DNA from: Bacteroidales bacterium
GTDB taxonomy: Bacteria > Bacteroidota > Bacteroidia > Bacteroidales > GCA-2711565
Direction: 5' to 3'
Assembly: GCA_029931995.1 (NCBI GenBank)
Contig: JAOZQX010000133.1
Coordinates: 1-5,084 of the forward strand
Length of the DNA: 5,084 nt
The notes under the pieces are model-generated. The model ran no database searches. It was not told the DNA's origin and saw nothing but the letters and a program-made list of their open reading frames with translations. Made by a program: the position numbers and the translations under genes. Within the stretch, counting starts at the first letter, position 1. Every line of letters begins with the position of its first letter. Of the stretch, positions 1-5,084 are shown in pieces.

Positions 1-1639
1 TTATGTTCCGTTGCCTGATAATACCGATGGATGTAAATCTATTTTAGCAACTTTTAAACCAATATTCAATAATAGTGGAATTGAAAAAATTGGTCAAAAC
101 ATTAAATATGATTTGAGTGTTTTAAAATGGTACGACATTCAAATTTCCGGGAAAATATTTGATACAATGATTGCTCATTATCTTCTTGAGCCCGATCAAC
201 GGCATGGAATGGATTTTTTAGCCGAAGTTTATTTAGATTATAAAACCATTAGCTATGATGAGGTAACGGAAAAACGCCGAGGACACCAACTCTCAATGCG
301 CGAAGTACAGCACCATAAAATTCAGGCAATGCTTGATTATGCTTGTGAAGATGCAGATATTACATTTCAGTTGGCCGAAGTTTTTAAACCATTATTAAAA
401 GAATCTAATACCCTCGAATTATTTGAGACTATTGAAGTTCCTTTAATTCCTGTACTTGCATCCATGGAAAAAGAAGGAATAAATTTGGACACCAAGGCTC
501 TCAACAAATATTCAGAAGAACTGCATGAAGATGTTTTAAAAATCAGAGATCGTATTTATGAATTTTCTGGAACGGAGTTCAATATTTCTTCTCCAAAACA
601 ATTGGGTGAAGTTTTATTCGAACGTTTAAAGGTTACAGACAAACCTAAACTTACTAAAACAAAACAGTACTCAACCGGTGAAGATGTTTTGCAAAAATTG
701 CTTAAAAAACATCCAATCATTCAGGAAATTTTAGATTATCGCTCACTCACCAAACTTAAGTCAACTTATGTAGACGCTTTACCTCTTTTGGTAAATTCAA
801 GAGATAACCGCATTCACACTTCATACATGCAAAGCGTTGCCGCTACCGGACGTTTAAGTTCACAAAATCCAAACTTGCAAAATATCCCAATCCGTACTGC
901 AAAAGGCCGTGAAATCCGAAAAGCATTCATCCCTAAAAATGAAGATTATATTTTATTAGCAGCCGATTATTCTCAAATTGAACTTCGCATAATAGCCGAG
1001 CTAAGTAAAGATGAAGCCATGCTCGATGCTTTTATAAACGGCATCGATATTCATACTGCAACAGCTTCAAAAGTTTATGACATTCCCATTGAAGGGGTGG
1101 ATAAAGACATGCGTCGAAATGCAAAAGCGGTAAACTTTGGAATTGTTTATGGCATTTCTGCTTTTGGCCTTTCCGAAAATCTGGGCATTGCGCGAAAAGA
1201 AGGCGCCAATATAATCGAACAGTATTTTATCCAATATCCGGGTATTAAAAAATTCATGGACGAATCCATTGTTTTTGCTAAAGAAAATGGCTTTGTGGAA
1301 ACCATCATGGGTCGTCGCAGGTATTTAAGAGATATCAACTCCAATAATGCGGTTGTTCGTGGTTTCGCAGAGCGAAATGCAATTAATGCACCTATTCAGG
1401 GTTCATCTGCCGATATGATAAAAATTGCGATGATCAATATTTTTGAAGAATTTGAAAAACAAGAACTGGAAAGCAAAATGATTTTGCAAGTGCATGATGA
1501 ATTGGTTTTTGATGCAAAAAAATCGGAGTTGGAAGTGGTAAAAGAAATTGTAGAACATAAAATGCGTACAGCTATCCCTTTGAAGGTCCCCATTGAAGTA
1601 GATATGAATACCGGAAAGAATTGGCTTGAAGCACATTAG
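1..1639 (+). CDS. polA: DNA polymerase I, C-terminal 545 residues (5'-partial)
   Basis: Family A DNA polymerase used in Okazaki-fragment maturation and excision repair in the cytoplasm. The frame is open from base 2 (Tyr-Val-Pro-Leu-Pro...), so the true start lies upstream. The 5'-nuclease domain and the Exo I Asp-x-Glu motif are off the window. Numbering from the Tyr at base 2: the 3'-5' exonuclease part keeps Exo II (GQNIKYD, N33 and D37) and Exo III (YACED, Y113 and D117), so proofreading looks intact if Exo I is present. The polymerase part has TGRLSS (about 282-287), motif A AADYSQIELR (catalytic D322, steric-gate E327), motif B RRNAKAVNFGIVYG (K375, F379, Y383) and motif C QVHDELVF (D499). 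Phe at 379 matches the dNTP-selective Phe762 of E. coli. The distance from motif C Asp to the C-terminus is 46 residues, as in E. coli Pol I, and the end NWLEAH resembles E. coli NWDQAH, so the 3' end is complete. A decayed copy of this 3' end lies at 2194-2294. Confidence 0.97.
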   Translation, partial: YVPLPDNTDGCKSILATFKPIFNNSGIEKIGQNIKYDLSVLKWYDIQISGKIFDTMIAHYLLEPDQRHGMDFLAEVYLDYKTISYDEVTEKRRGHQLSMREVQHHKIQAMLDYACEDADITFQLAEVFKPLLKESNTLELFETIEVPLIPVLASMEKEGINLDTKALNKYSEELHEDVLKIRDRIYEFSGTEFNISSPKQLGEVLFERLKVTDKPKLTKTKQYSTGEDVLQKLLKKHPIIQEILDYRSLTKLKSTYVDALPLLVNSRDNRIHTSYMQSVAATGRLSSQNPNLQNIPIRTAKGREIRKAFIPKNEDYILLAADYSQIELRIIAELSKDEAMLDAFINGIDIHTATASKVYDIPIEGVDKDMRRNAKAVNFGIVYGISAFGLSENLGIARKEGANIIEQYFIQYPGIKKFMDESIVFAKENGFVETIMGRRRYLRDINSNNAVVRGFAERNAINAPIQGSSADMIKIAMINIFEEFEKQELESKMILQVHDELVFDAKKSELEVVKEIVEHKMRTAIPLKVPIEVDMNTGKNWLEAH

Positions 1640-1653
1640 TTATATAAATTTAC

Positions 1654-1661
1654 TATATTTA
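1654..1661 (+). promoter_or_regulatory. Possible -7 promoter box for the first lipoprotein gene
   Basis: TATATTTA is one base away from the Bacteroidota primary-sigma -7 consensus TAnnTTTG. It lies 15 bp after the polA stop and about 30 bp before the lipoprotein ATG at 1692. I see no TTG at the usual -33 spacing (the nearest, at 1626-1628, is about 25 bp away), and the surrounding DNA is very AT-rich. The gene could instead be read through from polA, since there is no terminator between them. This is a weak call. Confidence 0.25.
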
Positions 1662-1691
1662 GCCTTAAATAAGCTCAAAAAATATAGACCT

Positions 1692-2189
1692 ATGAAAAAA
1701 TTGTATACACATATTTTGATTATACTTTTTATATCACTTCTTTTTTCAGCTTGCAGAGAACTACAGCTTGAACCTGAAAACTATTTCATGTACAATGATG
1801 CTAAGTATGAGTTAGAAAACGGATATTATTATACCTATGAGGTACACCAAGGAGTATCTATTCACCTTCTATATCTAGTATCTGATGGGATAAGCTTTAA
1901 CACAACAGAAACAAGCTTTGAAGGAGAAGGAGATTATATTACTGCCTTTTTTTCAACAGGTTCAGACGAAATTTTTAGTGGAACTTTTCCTCTTACAACA
2001 ACAAATAATGCCTTTTGTCTTGATTGTATTATGGGTAATGCAAATGTTATAAGCATTCAAACTGGAAGTATAACCATTAGTATTGAGGAAAATATTTTTG
2101 AAATTGAATTTACTTTAGTTATTGACGATCAGAATAGTGTTACCGGACGATATAAGGGTAGTTTGACAGAAATAATTTCTTTTGGTTAA
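1692..2189 (+). CDS. Small lipoprotein of unknown function (165 aa)
   Basis: Predicted to be exported by Sec, lipidated and membrane-anchored. The start ATG at 1692 gives a clean lipoprotein signal: MKK, a hydrophobic stretch (about residues 8-18), then FSA-Cys21. The reading frame extends upstream to a TTG at 1626, but that start overlaps polA and would bury the signal peptide, so it is rejected. The mature part (Cys21 onward) alternates short polar and beta-strand-like segments and ends with EIEFTLVIDDQNSVTGRYKGSL. From memory this resembles a recurrent Bacteroidota lipoprotein pattern (an N-terminal strand, a 'GeGdyI' segment near 78-83, then paired strands ending in 'v.G.y.G.l'), but I cannot name a family. 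A CxxC pair (C109, C112) sits in a loop-like region. It is not followed by His, so it is not a haem c site; it could be a disulfide. The gene is flanked on both sides by polA 3' ends, one intact and one decayed, suggesting that it arrived as cargo. Its function is unknown. Confidence 0.85.
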   Translation: MKKLYTHILIILFISLLFSACRELQLEPENYFMYNDAKYELENGYYYTYEVHQGVSIHLLYLVSDGISFNTTETSFEGEGDYITAFFSTGSDEIFSGTFPLTTTNNAFCLDCIMGNANVISIQTGSITISIEENIFEIEFTLVIDDQNSVTGRYKGSLTEIISFG

Positions 2190-2193
2190 ATTT

Positions 2194-2294
2194 CTGAAAG
2201 AAATCATAGAAAATAAAATGAGAACGACCATACCAATTAAGTCTCTATTGTGGTTGATATAAACACAAGTGGAAATTAGTTAGAAGCTCATTAA
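2194..2294 (+). pseudogene. Decayed second copy of the polA 3' end
   Basis: This 101-bp stretch aligns over its whole length with the last 34 codons of the intact polA (1538-1639). By hand count, 69 of 102 positions are identical. The translation runs LKEIIENKMRTTIPI, then a one-base deletion at the codon matching polA AAG (near 2239-2241) shifts the frame. It resumes as VSIVVDINTSGN, then TAG (2277-2279) where polA has the Trp codon TGG, then LEAH and a stop at 2292-2294. About 22 of 33 residues match. Mismatches by codon position are about 10 first, 3 second and 20 third, the pattern of two copies that diverged under coding selection before one was lost. It begins 4 bp after the stop of the first lipoprotein gene and is not expected to be translated. 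Similarity upstream of about 2191 is not convincing. It may be a displaced old polA tail or a remnant of a tandem duplication. Confidence 0.88.
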
Positions 2295-2318
2295 TCCTTA
2301 AAAAATATTTCTAAAATT

Positions 2319-2326
2319 TAATTTTG
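2319..2326 (+). promoter_or_regulatory. Candidate -7 promoter box for the Tyr-rich lipoprotein gene
   Basis: TAATTTTG fits the Bacteroidota primary-sigma -7 consensus TAnnTTTG exactly. It lies 60 bp before the ATG at 2386. No clear TTG is seen at the -33 position; that region is a run of A and T. It overlaps the -24-like part of a possible sigma-54 site, so only one of the two readings may be real. Confidence 0.4.
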
Positions 2327-2340
2327 GCACAATATTGGAA
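2325..2340 (+). promoter_or_regulatory. Possible sigma-54 (-24/-12) promoter
   Basis: TGGCAC-N5-TGGAA compares with the RpoN consensus TGGCAC-N5-TTGCW. The -24 half is perfect (2325-2330, preceded by T), the spacing is correct, and the -12 half differs at two bases (TGGA for TTGC). A start near 2350 would give a leader of about 35 nt before the ATG at 2386. A small dyad, ACAAT-N6-ATTGT (2329-2333 and 2340-2344), overlaps the site. The degenerate -12 half keeps confidence low. Confidence 0.3.
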
Positions 2341-2385
2341 TTGTATTAGGTGGATCCGACATTTTGAAACTTAAAACAATGTGCC

Positions 2386-2961
2386 ATGAAAACCATCGAC
2401 AAAATAACTAGACAAAATGAGCTTAAAAAAATAAAGCTTCTACCCTATTCCATTTTCTTAATAATTCTAATCGGATTTAGTTCTTGCACCGAAGACTACT
2501 GGGTAATTGATGGACGACCAGGCAATGCATACATAGCACTAAGCTGGACCGAAGATGAACCCGAGTATATTGATGCTGGAACCGGTGCAATTCCTCATGT
2601 TTTTTACTGGAACGATTATTATTTTATCCGTCCCGGGATCTATTATTTGTACTATGATGGTATTTATAATGATGGTTACGGATATATAGATTATGCCTGG
2701 GAAGTAGAGTATGAAATTTACACAAATCCGGGCGAATATGGTACTGCATTTTATGATGGCAGAGATGGCAGAGACAATTATTTCACTCTAGATTTAAACC
2801 CATATGGTCCTTATGTTTATATAGATTATAAGTCGGCACCAGCAAATGCAAACTTTAAAGTTTTAGAGGAAGATGAAACAAAAATTGTGATTTTGAAAGA
2901 AAAAGAAGAGTACTCGTTAAAAATAACTTATCGTAAAACAAATCGTCGAAATCATGAATAA
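2386..2961 (+). CDS. Tyrosine-rich lipoprotein of unknown function (191 aa)
   Basis: Predicted envelope lipoprotein. The only Met is at position 1. It is followed by a long basic N-region (residues 2-17), a hydrophobic core (about 18-31) and a lipobox FSS-Cys34. The residues after Cys are TED; acidic residues at +2 and +3 resemble the Bacteroidota lipoprotein surface-export signal, so the protein may face outward (inference). The mature domain is exceptionally aromatic: about 23 Tyr between residues 35 and 150, plus Trp39, 54, 75 and 105. It also has Gly/Asp-rich turns such as DGRPG (42-46), YYDGIYNDGYGY (89-100) and DGRDGRD (124-130), the last made by a 9-bp tandem repeat. The tail (about 158-191) is charged and ends KTNRRNHE. 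The pattern suggests a compact all-beta domain; a Ca-binding role for the Asp turns is only possible. I recall similar uncharacterised Bacteroidota proteins but know no function. It has its own candidate promoter and an intrinsic terminator, so it is probably monocistronic. Confidence 0.85.
   Translation: MKTIDKITRQNELKKIKLLPYSIFLIILIGFSSCTEDYWVIDGRPGNAYIALSWTEDEPEYIDAGTGAIPHVFYWNDYYFIRPGIYYLYYDGIYNDGYGYIDYAWEVEYEIYTNPGEYGTAFYDGRDGRDNYFTLDLNPYGPYVYIDYKSAPANANFKVLEEDETKIVILKEKEEYSLKITYRKTNRRNHE
2755..2772 (+). repeat. 9-bp perfect tandem repeat inside the lipoprotein gene
   Basis: GATGGCAGA occurs twice in direct tandem (2755-2763 and 2764-2772) and is followed by a partial third start, GA. 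It encodes Asp-Gly-Arg twice, giving DGRDGRD at residues 124-130. The unit is in frame, so copy-number change would add or remove three residues without a frameshift. Confidence 0.9.
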
Positions 2962-2963
2962 CA

Positions 2964-2987
2964 AGAGGTTGTAAATTTAAAACCTCT
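2964..2987 (+). repeat. Inverted repeat after the Tyr-rich lipoprotein stop
   Basis: AGAGGTT (2964-2970) and AACCTCT (2981-2987) form a perfect 7-bp stem. The interior TAAATTTA is itself a palindrome, so the stem could continue past one G-A mismatch. There is no T-run after it, so it is not a canonical terminator by itself. It starts 2 bp after the stop codon and may act with the stronger hairpin just downstream or protect the mRNA 3' end. Confidence 0.55.
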
Positions 2988-3003
2988 ACCTATATATCCC
3001 CCT

Positions 3004-3030
3004 GACCTGCCCAAAGTGGCAGGTCTTTTT
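3004..3030 (+). terminator. Rho-independent terminator
   Basis: GACCTGCC (3004-3011) and GGCAGGTC (3018-3025) form a perfect 8-bp GC-rich stem with a 6-nt loop, followed directly by five T (3026-3030). It lies 43 bp after the Tyr-rich lipoprotein stop and before the hydrolase promoter, so it separates the two transcription units. There is no matching A-run on the left, so it should act mainly on + strand transcripts. Confidence 0.88.
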
Positions 3031-3046
3031 ATATTAATTAAATGTC

Positions 3047-3054
3047 TAATTTTG
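3047..3054 (+). promoter_or_regulatory. Candidate -7 promoter box for the MBL-fold hydrolase gene
   Basis: TAATTTTG matches the Bacteroidota -7 consensus TAnnTTTG exactly. It sits 17 bp after the terminator T-run and 27 bp before the ATG, so transcription would begin near 3060. The -33 region overlaps the terminator T-run and has TTTTT rather than a clear TTG. Its position between a terminator and a start codon supports the call. Confidence 0.5.
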
Positions 3055-3081
3055 TATAGCTAATGGGAGTGGCCCGATTAA

Positions 3082-3930
3082 ATGAAAAATATGAAGCTTT
3101 TTGCAATAGAAACCGAAAATTTGAAACTGGATGGTGGAGCCATGTTTGGTGTGATTCCGAAAGTAATGTGGAATAAAGTATATCCTGCCGACGAAAATAA
3201 TTTGTGTAATTGGTCAATGCGATGCCTACTTATTGATGATGGCGAAAGACGTATTTTAATCGATAATGGGATTGGAGATAAACAGAATGAAAAGTTTCTG
3301 AAACATTATTATTTGAATGGTGAAAACACACTGATAAAGTCTTTGGCAAAACACGGATATACTCCGGATGATATCACAGACAATATTTTAACCCATTTGC
3401 ATTTTGATCATTGTGGCGGCAGCATAAAGTACGATGAAACAGGGAAGCTTGTACCCACTTTTAAAAATGCGAAATATTGGGTAAGCCGTCCGCAATTTGA
3501 ATGGGCTACAAATCCAAACCGCCGGGAAAAAGCAAGTTTTTTAAAAGAAAATATTTTTCCGATTATGGAAAGTGGTCAATTAAATTTAGTAGAAGAAGAA
3601 GGTGAAATAATCCCGAATATTTACGCTAAAATTTTTAATGGCCATACCGAAGGACAAATCATCCCTCACATAAAAGCAAATGGTAAAACCATTGCTTATA
3701 TGGCTGATCTTTTACCCGCAACGGTACATGTTCCGATGCCTTGGATTATGGCATACGATACCAAGCCTTTAATTACATTGAAAGACAAGGAGCGATTTTT
3801 TAAAGAAGCTTTAGAAGAAGATGTCATTTTATTCTTTGAGCATGACATATACAATGAATGTTGCAGCATCGAAATGACAGAAAAAGGGGTTAGGGTTAAA
3901 GAAATATTCAAACTTTCAGAATTATTTTAA
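3082..3930 (+). CDS. Metallo-beta-lactamase-fold metal-dependent hydrolase (282 aa)
   Basis: Cytoplasmic enzyme of the MBL superfamily, with no signal peptide. The di-metal site is fully visible: HLHFDH (residues 105-110; H105, H107, D109, H110), NGHTEGQ with H188, D209 in YMADL, and a late His in FFEHD (H254). D61-N-G-I-G-D (61-66) is the usual early strand-turn motif of the fold. The length and the GHT-x-GQ/HD arrangement resemble the lactonase-like (AHL lactonase/AttM-type) and general MBL hydrolase groups rather than beta-lactamases or RNase Z. The substrate cannot be told from sequence, and quorum-quenching activity should not be assumed. ATG 3082 is used; a second Met four codons in (3091) is an equally possible start, since no ribosome-binding sequence decides it. 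The gene has its own candidate promoter, and its stop overlaps the stop of the convergent phosphoesterase gene. Confidence 0.9.
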   Translation: MKNMKLFAIETENLKLDGGAMFGVIPKVMWNKVYPADENNLCNWSMRCLLIDDGERRILIDNGIGDKQNEKFLKHYYLNGENTLIKSLAKHGYTPDDITDNILTHLHFDHCGGSIKYDETGKLVPTFKNAKYWVSRPQFEWATNPNRREKASFLKENIFPIMESGQLNLVEEEGEIIPNIYAKIFNGHTEGQIIPHIKANGKTIAYMADLLPATVHVPMPWIMAYDTKPLITLKDKERFFKEALEEDVILFFEHDIYNECCSIEMTEKGVRVKEIFKLSELF

Positions 3931-4667
3931 TACGCCCTTCCTGTTTTAAGCCAATAGGCCCAATCATCACGTTTATTTTTTGCTGCCATTTCACTGGCTT
4001 TCAGAAAATCATAGTTCAGCACTATATGCTCAAATCTAAAATCATTTTCAGCCACTTGATAAATTATAGAGCATCGGGTATATGGATTTCCGTTTTCAAT
4101 ATAATGATCAACATGAATATCATCGGTATAGGCCGGCATACCTACACTACCAGGATTTAATACTATTTTACCGGATTCCAGTCTAACAAGATTTGGTAGA
4201 TGATCGTGCCCGCATAAAATTAGTTTTTCGTTTCGCCCCTTCAATGAAGTTTCAATTTTTTGATTTGAACGGAGTTTTACCTGTTCACCAACAAAATCAT
4301 GCAAAAAATACTGATGATCATCTTTAAAGGTTCCATGAAACATGATGATCTGATCATCTATAGTTTCAATTGGATTTAAGCTTCTCAGCCAATTAATTTC
4401 TTTCTCACCCAAACTTTCTTTCATATAATTTAAGGTATGATTATTCGGATCAATCTCCTCATAAACCTGACGATCTTGATTACCACCCACAGTAATCATA
4501 TTTAAAGGGATAAGTAAATCAGCTGTTCCTTTTGGATCAAGCGGACCCCAAAGGGTATCGCCCAGATTAACCATATTTTTTACTCCTCTTTTATAAAGGT
4601 CTTCAAGTACAACTTCCAGTGCTAAGGAATTGCCATGAATATCTGATAAAACTGCTAATGGAAACAT
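3927..4667 (-). CDS. Calcineurin-like metallophosphoesterase (246 aa)
   Basis: Cytoplasmic metal-dependent phosphoesterase. The motifs appear in the family order: SDIHGN (D9, H11), NLGD (D37), GGNQD (N63), MFHGT (H111), CGHDHLPN (H154, H156) and NPGSVG. The order and size fit the small YfcE/MJ0936/YsnB-like predicted phosphodiesterases. The usual GNH[DE] motif reads GNQD here, so the conserved His is Gln; YfcE-type phosphodiesterases have GNCD from memory, so this is a subgroup feature and not inactivation. The natural substrate is unknown; cyclic nucleotide or nucleotide phosphodiester cleavage is only a family-level guess. The start ATG (4665-4667) lies 3 bp after the stop of the upstream lyase gene, implying one mRNA and probably translational coupling. 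The C-terminal part (about 180-246) is longer than the minimal domain and ends in WAYWLKTGRAY, typical of no motif I know. Confidence 0.9.
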   Translation of the reverse strand: MFPLAVLSDIHGNSLALEVVLEDLYKRGVKNMVNLGDTLWGPLDPKGTADLLIPLNMITVGGNQDRQVYEEIDPNNHTLNYMKESLGEKEINWLRSLNPIETIDDQIIMFHGTFKDDHQYFLHDFVGEQVKLRSNQKIETSLKGRNEKLILCGHDHLPNLVRLESGKIVLNPGSVGMPAYTDDIHVDHYIENGNPYTRCSIIYQVAENDFRFEHIVLNYDFLKASEMAAKNKRDDWAYWLKTGRAY

Positions 4668-4670
4668 ATT

Positions 4671-5084
4671 CTATATAATTGTTAAAATAATTTTCTCAGC
4701 TTCGTTTAATGCTGATAAATTTAGGGGTGAATTAATGTTTTTTTTGTTAAGAAAATGCAAAACATTTTTTGTGTCTAGGTTTGATAACAACTCATAACCC
4801 GTCATCGGGCAACCGCCCAAACCACCTAAGACCGAATCAAAACGTCGACAACCTGCATTATAAGCTGCCTCAATTTTCTCAAGCCAATCATCAGTTCGGG
4901 CATGCAAATGAAATCCAAATTCAATATTCGGATATTTGATGATTAACGAATGATAAACCCTACTTATTTTTTCCGAACTTGATTCTCCGGTAATATCAGA
5001 TAATGGAATCGTTTTTATTCCTTTTTGGATGATCTTTTCGACCCATTTGTGAATGACATCAAGACCCCATGAATCCCCGTAAGG
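4671..5084 (-). CDS. Hydroxymethylglutaryl-CoA lyase-like protein, C-terminal 137 residues (5'-partial)
   Basis: HMG-CoA lyase cleaves HMG-CoA to acetyl-CoA and acetoacetate at the end of leucine breakdown. The minus-strand frame is open from 5084 without an ATG, so the start is beyond the right edge. Numbering from that edge: PYGDSWG at 1-7, the TIM-barrel Asp in PLSD (D30), the metal-binding HLH (H59, H61), the signature GGLGGCP with catalytic Cys92, and SNLDTK, where N102 matches the metal-ligand Asn of the usual GN-x-x-TE. The Glu of that motif is Lys106 here, which is unusual. The rest of the barrel, including the first metal-binding Asp, is out of view, so a related lyase of the same family with another acyl-CoA substrate is possible. 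A TTG at 4905-4907 could be read as a start but falls inside the HLH motif and is not real. The gene leads an operon with the downstream phosphoesterase. Confidence 0.88.
   Translation of the reverse strand, partial: PYGDSWGLDVIHKWVEKIIQKGIKTIPLSDITGESSSEKISRVYHSLIIKYPNIEFGFHLHARTDDWLEKIEAAYNAGCRRFDSVLGGLGGCPMTGYELLSNLDTKNVLHFLNKKNINSPLNLSALNEAEKIILTII

Noticed and set aside
1147..1344. Minus-strand open frame of 65 codons within polA
   Set aside because: It lies wholly inside the conserved polymerase domain on the opposite strand, and its translation shows no recognisable motif.
1396..1636. Two overlapping minus-strand open frames opposite the polA 3' end
   Set aside because: Both are antisense to motif C and the C-terminal coding region of polA. 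Their Phe/Ile/Ser-rich translations are what AT-rich complement strands give.
1626..1691. Upstream TTG start for the first lipoprotein gene
   Set aside because: It would overlap polA by 14 bp and add 22 residues before a perfect lipoprotein signal peptide that begins at ATG 1692.
2190..2204. ATTTCT-GAA-AGAAAT hairpin after the first lipoprotein stop, considered as a terminator
   Set aside because: The stem is only 6 bp and mostly A/T, the loop is 3 nt, there is no T-run, and half of it belongs to the polA relict.
1640..2385. The two lipoprotein genes as products of one duplicated polA-tail plus lipoprotein unit
   Set aside because: The two mature proteins show no similarity I can align: different Tyr content, motifs and length. 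A simple duplication of the whole unit is therefore not supported, although very old divergence cannot be excluded.
3696..3911. Minus-strand open frame of 71 codons opposite the hydrolase gene
   Set aside because: Antisense to conserved metal-site coding sequence; no protein features.
3082..3930. Hydrolase as an antibiotic-resistance beta-lactamase
   Set aside because: There is no export signal, and the metal-motif context fits the general MBL hydrolase/lactonase-like groups, not class B beta-lactamases.

Overview
The window is AT-rich DNA from a member of the Bacteroidota, probably a free-living or marine type. The evidence is two lipoprotein genes with Bacteroidota-style lipoboxes, no Shine-Dalgarno sequence before any start, TAnnTTTG-type -7 promoter boxes, and a Bacteroidota-like HMG-CoA lyase. 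No search could be run, so the taxonomy is inferred.

Layout from left to right. The + strand opens inside polA (DNA polymerase I), which runs off the left edge and ends at 1639 with a complete polymerase domain. A small lipoprotein gene follows (1692-2189). Directly after its stop lies a decayed second copy of the last ~34 codons of polA (2194-2294), carrying a one-base deletion and an in-frame stop. A promoter region (about 2319-2340) then precedes a second, very tyrosine-rich lipoprotein gene (2386-2961), which is closed by a strong intrinsic terminator (3004-3030). Next is a metallo-beta-lactamase-fold hydrolase with its own candidate promoter (3082-3930). It converges on a minus-strand operon, and the two stop codons overlap by 4 bp. 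That operon, read from the right edge, contains the 3' part of an HMG-CoA lyase-like gene (4671-5084) and, 3 bp downstream, a calcineurin-like metallophosphoesterase (3927-4667).

The genes do not form one pathway. PolA is housekeeping. The lipoproteins are envelope proteins of unknown role. The hydrolase and phosphoesterase are recognised only at superfamily level, and the lyase fragment points to leucine/ketone-body carbon metabolism. I see no defence system, CRISPR array, transposase, tRNA or rRNA. The most informative structure is the polA 3'-end relict. It flanks the first lipoprotein gene on the far side from the intact polA end, as expected if a roughly 656-bp unit (new polA tail plus cargo gene) had been inserted and displaced the old tail, or if a tandem duplication had occurred.
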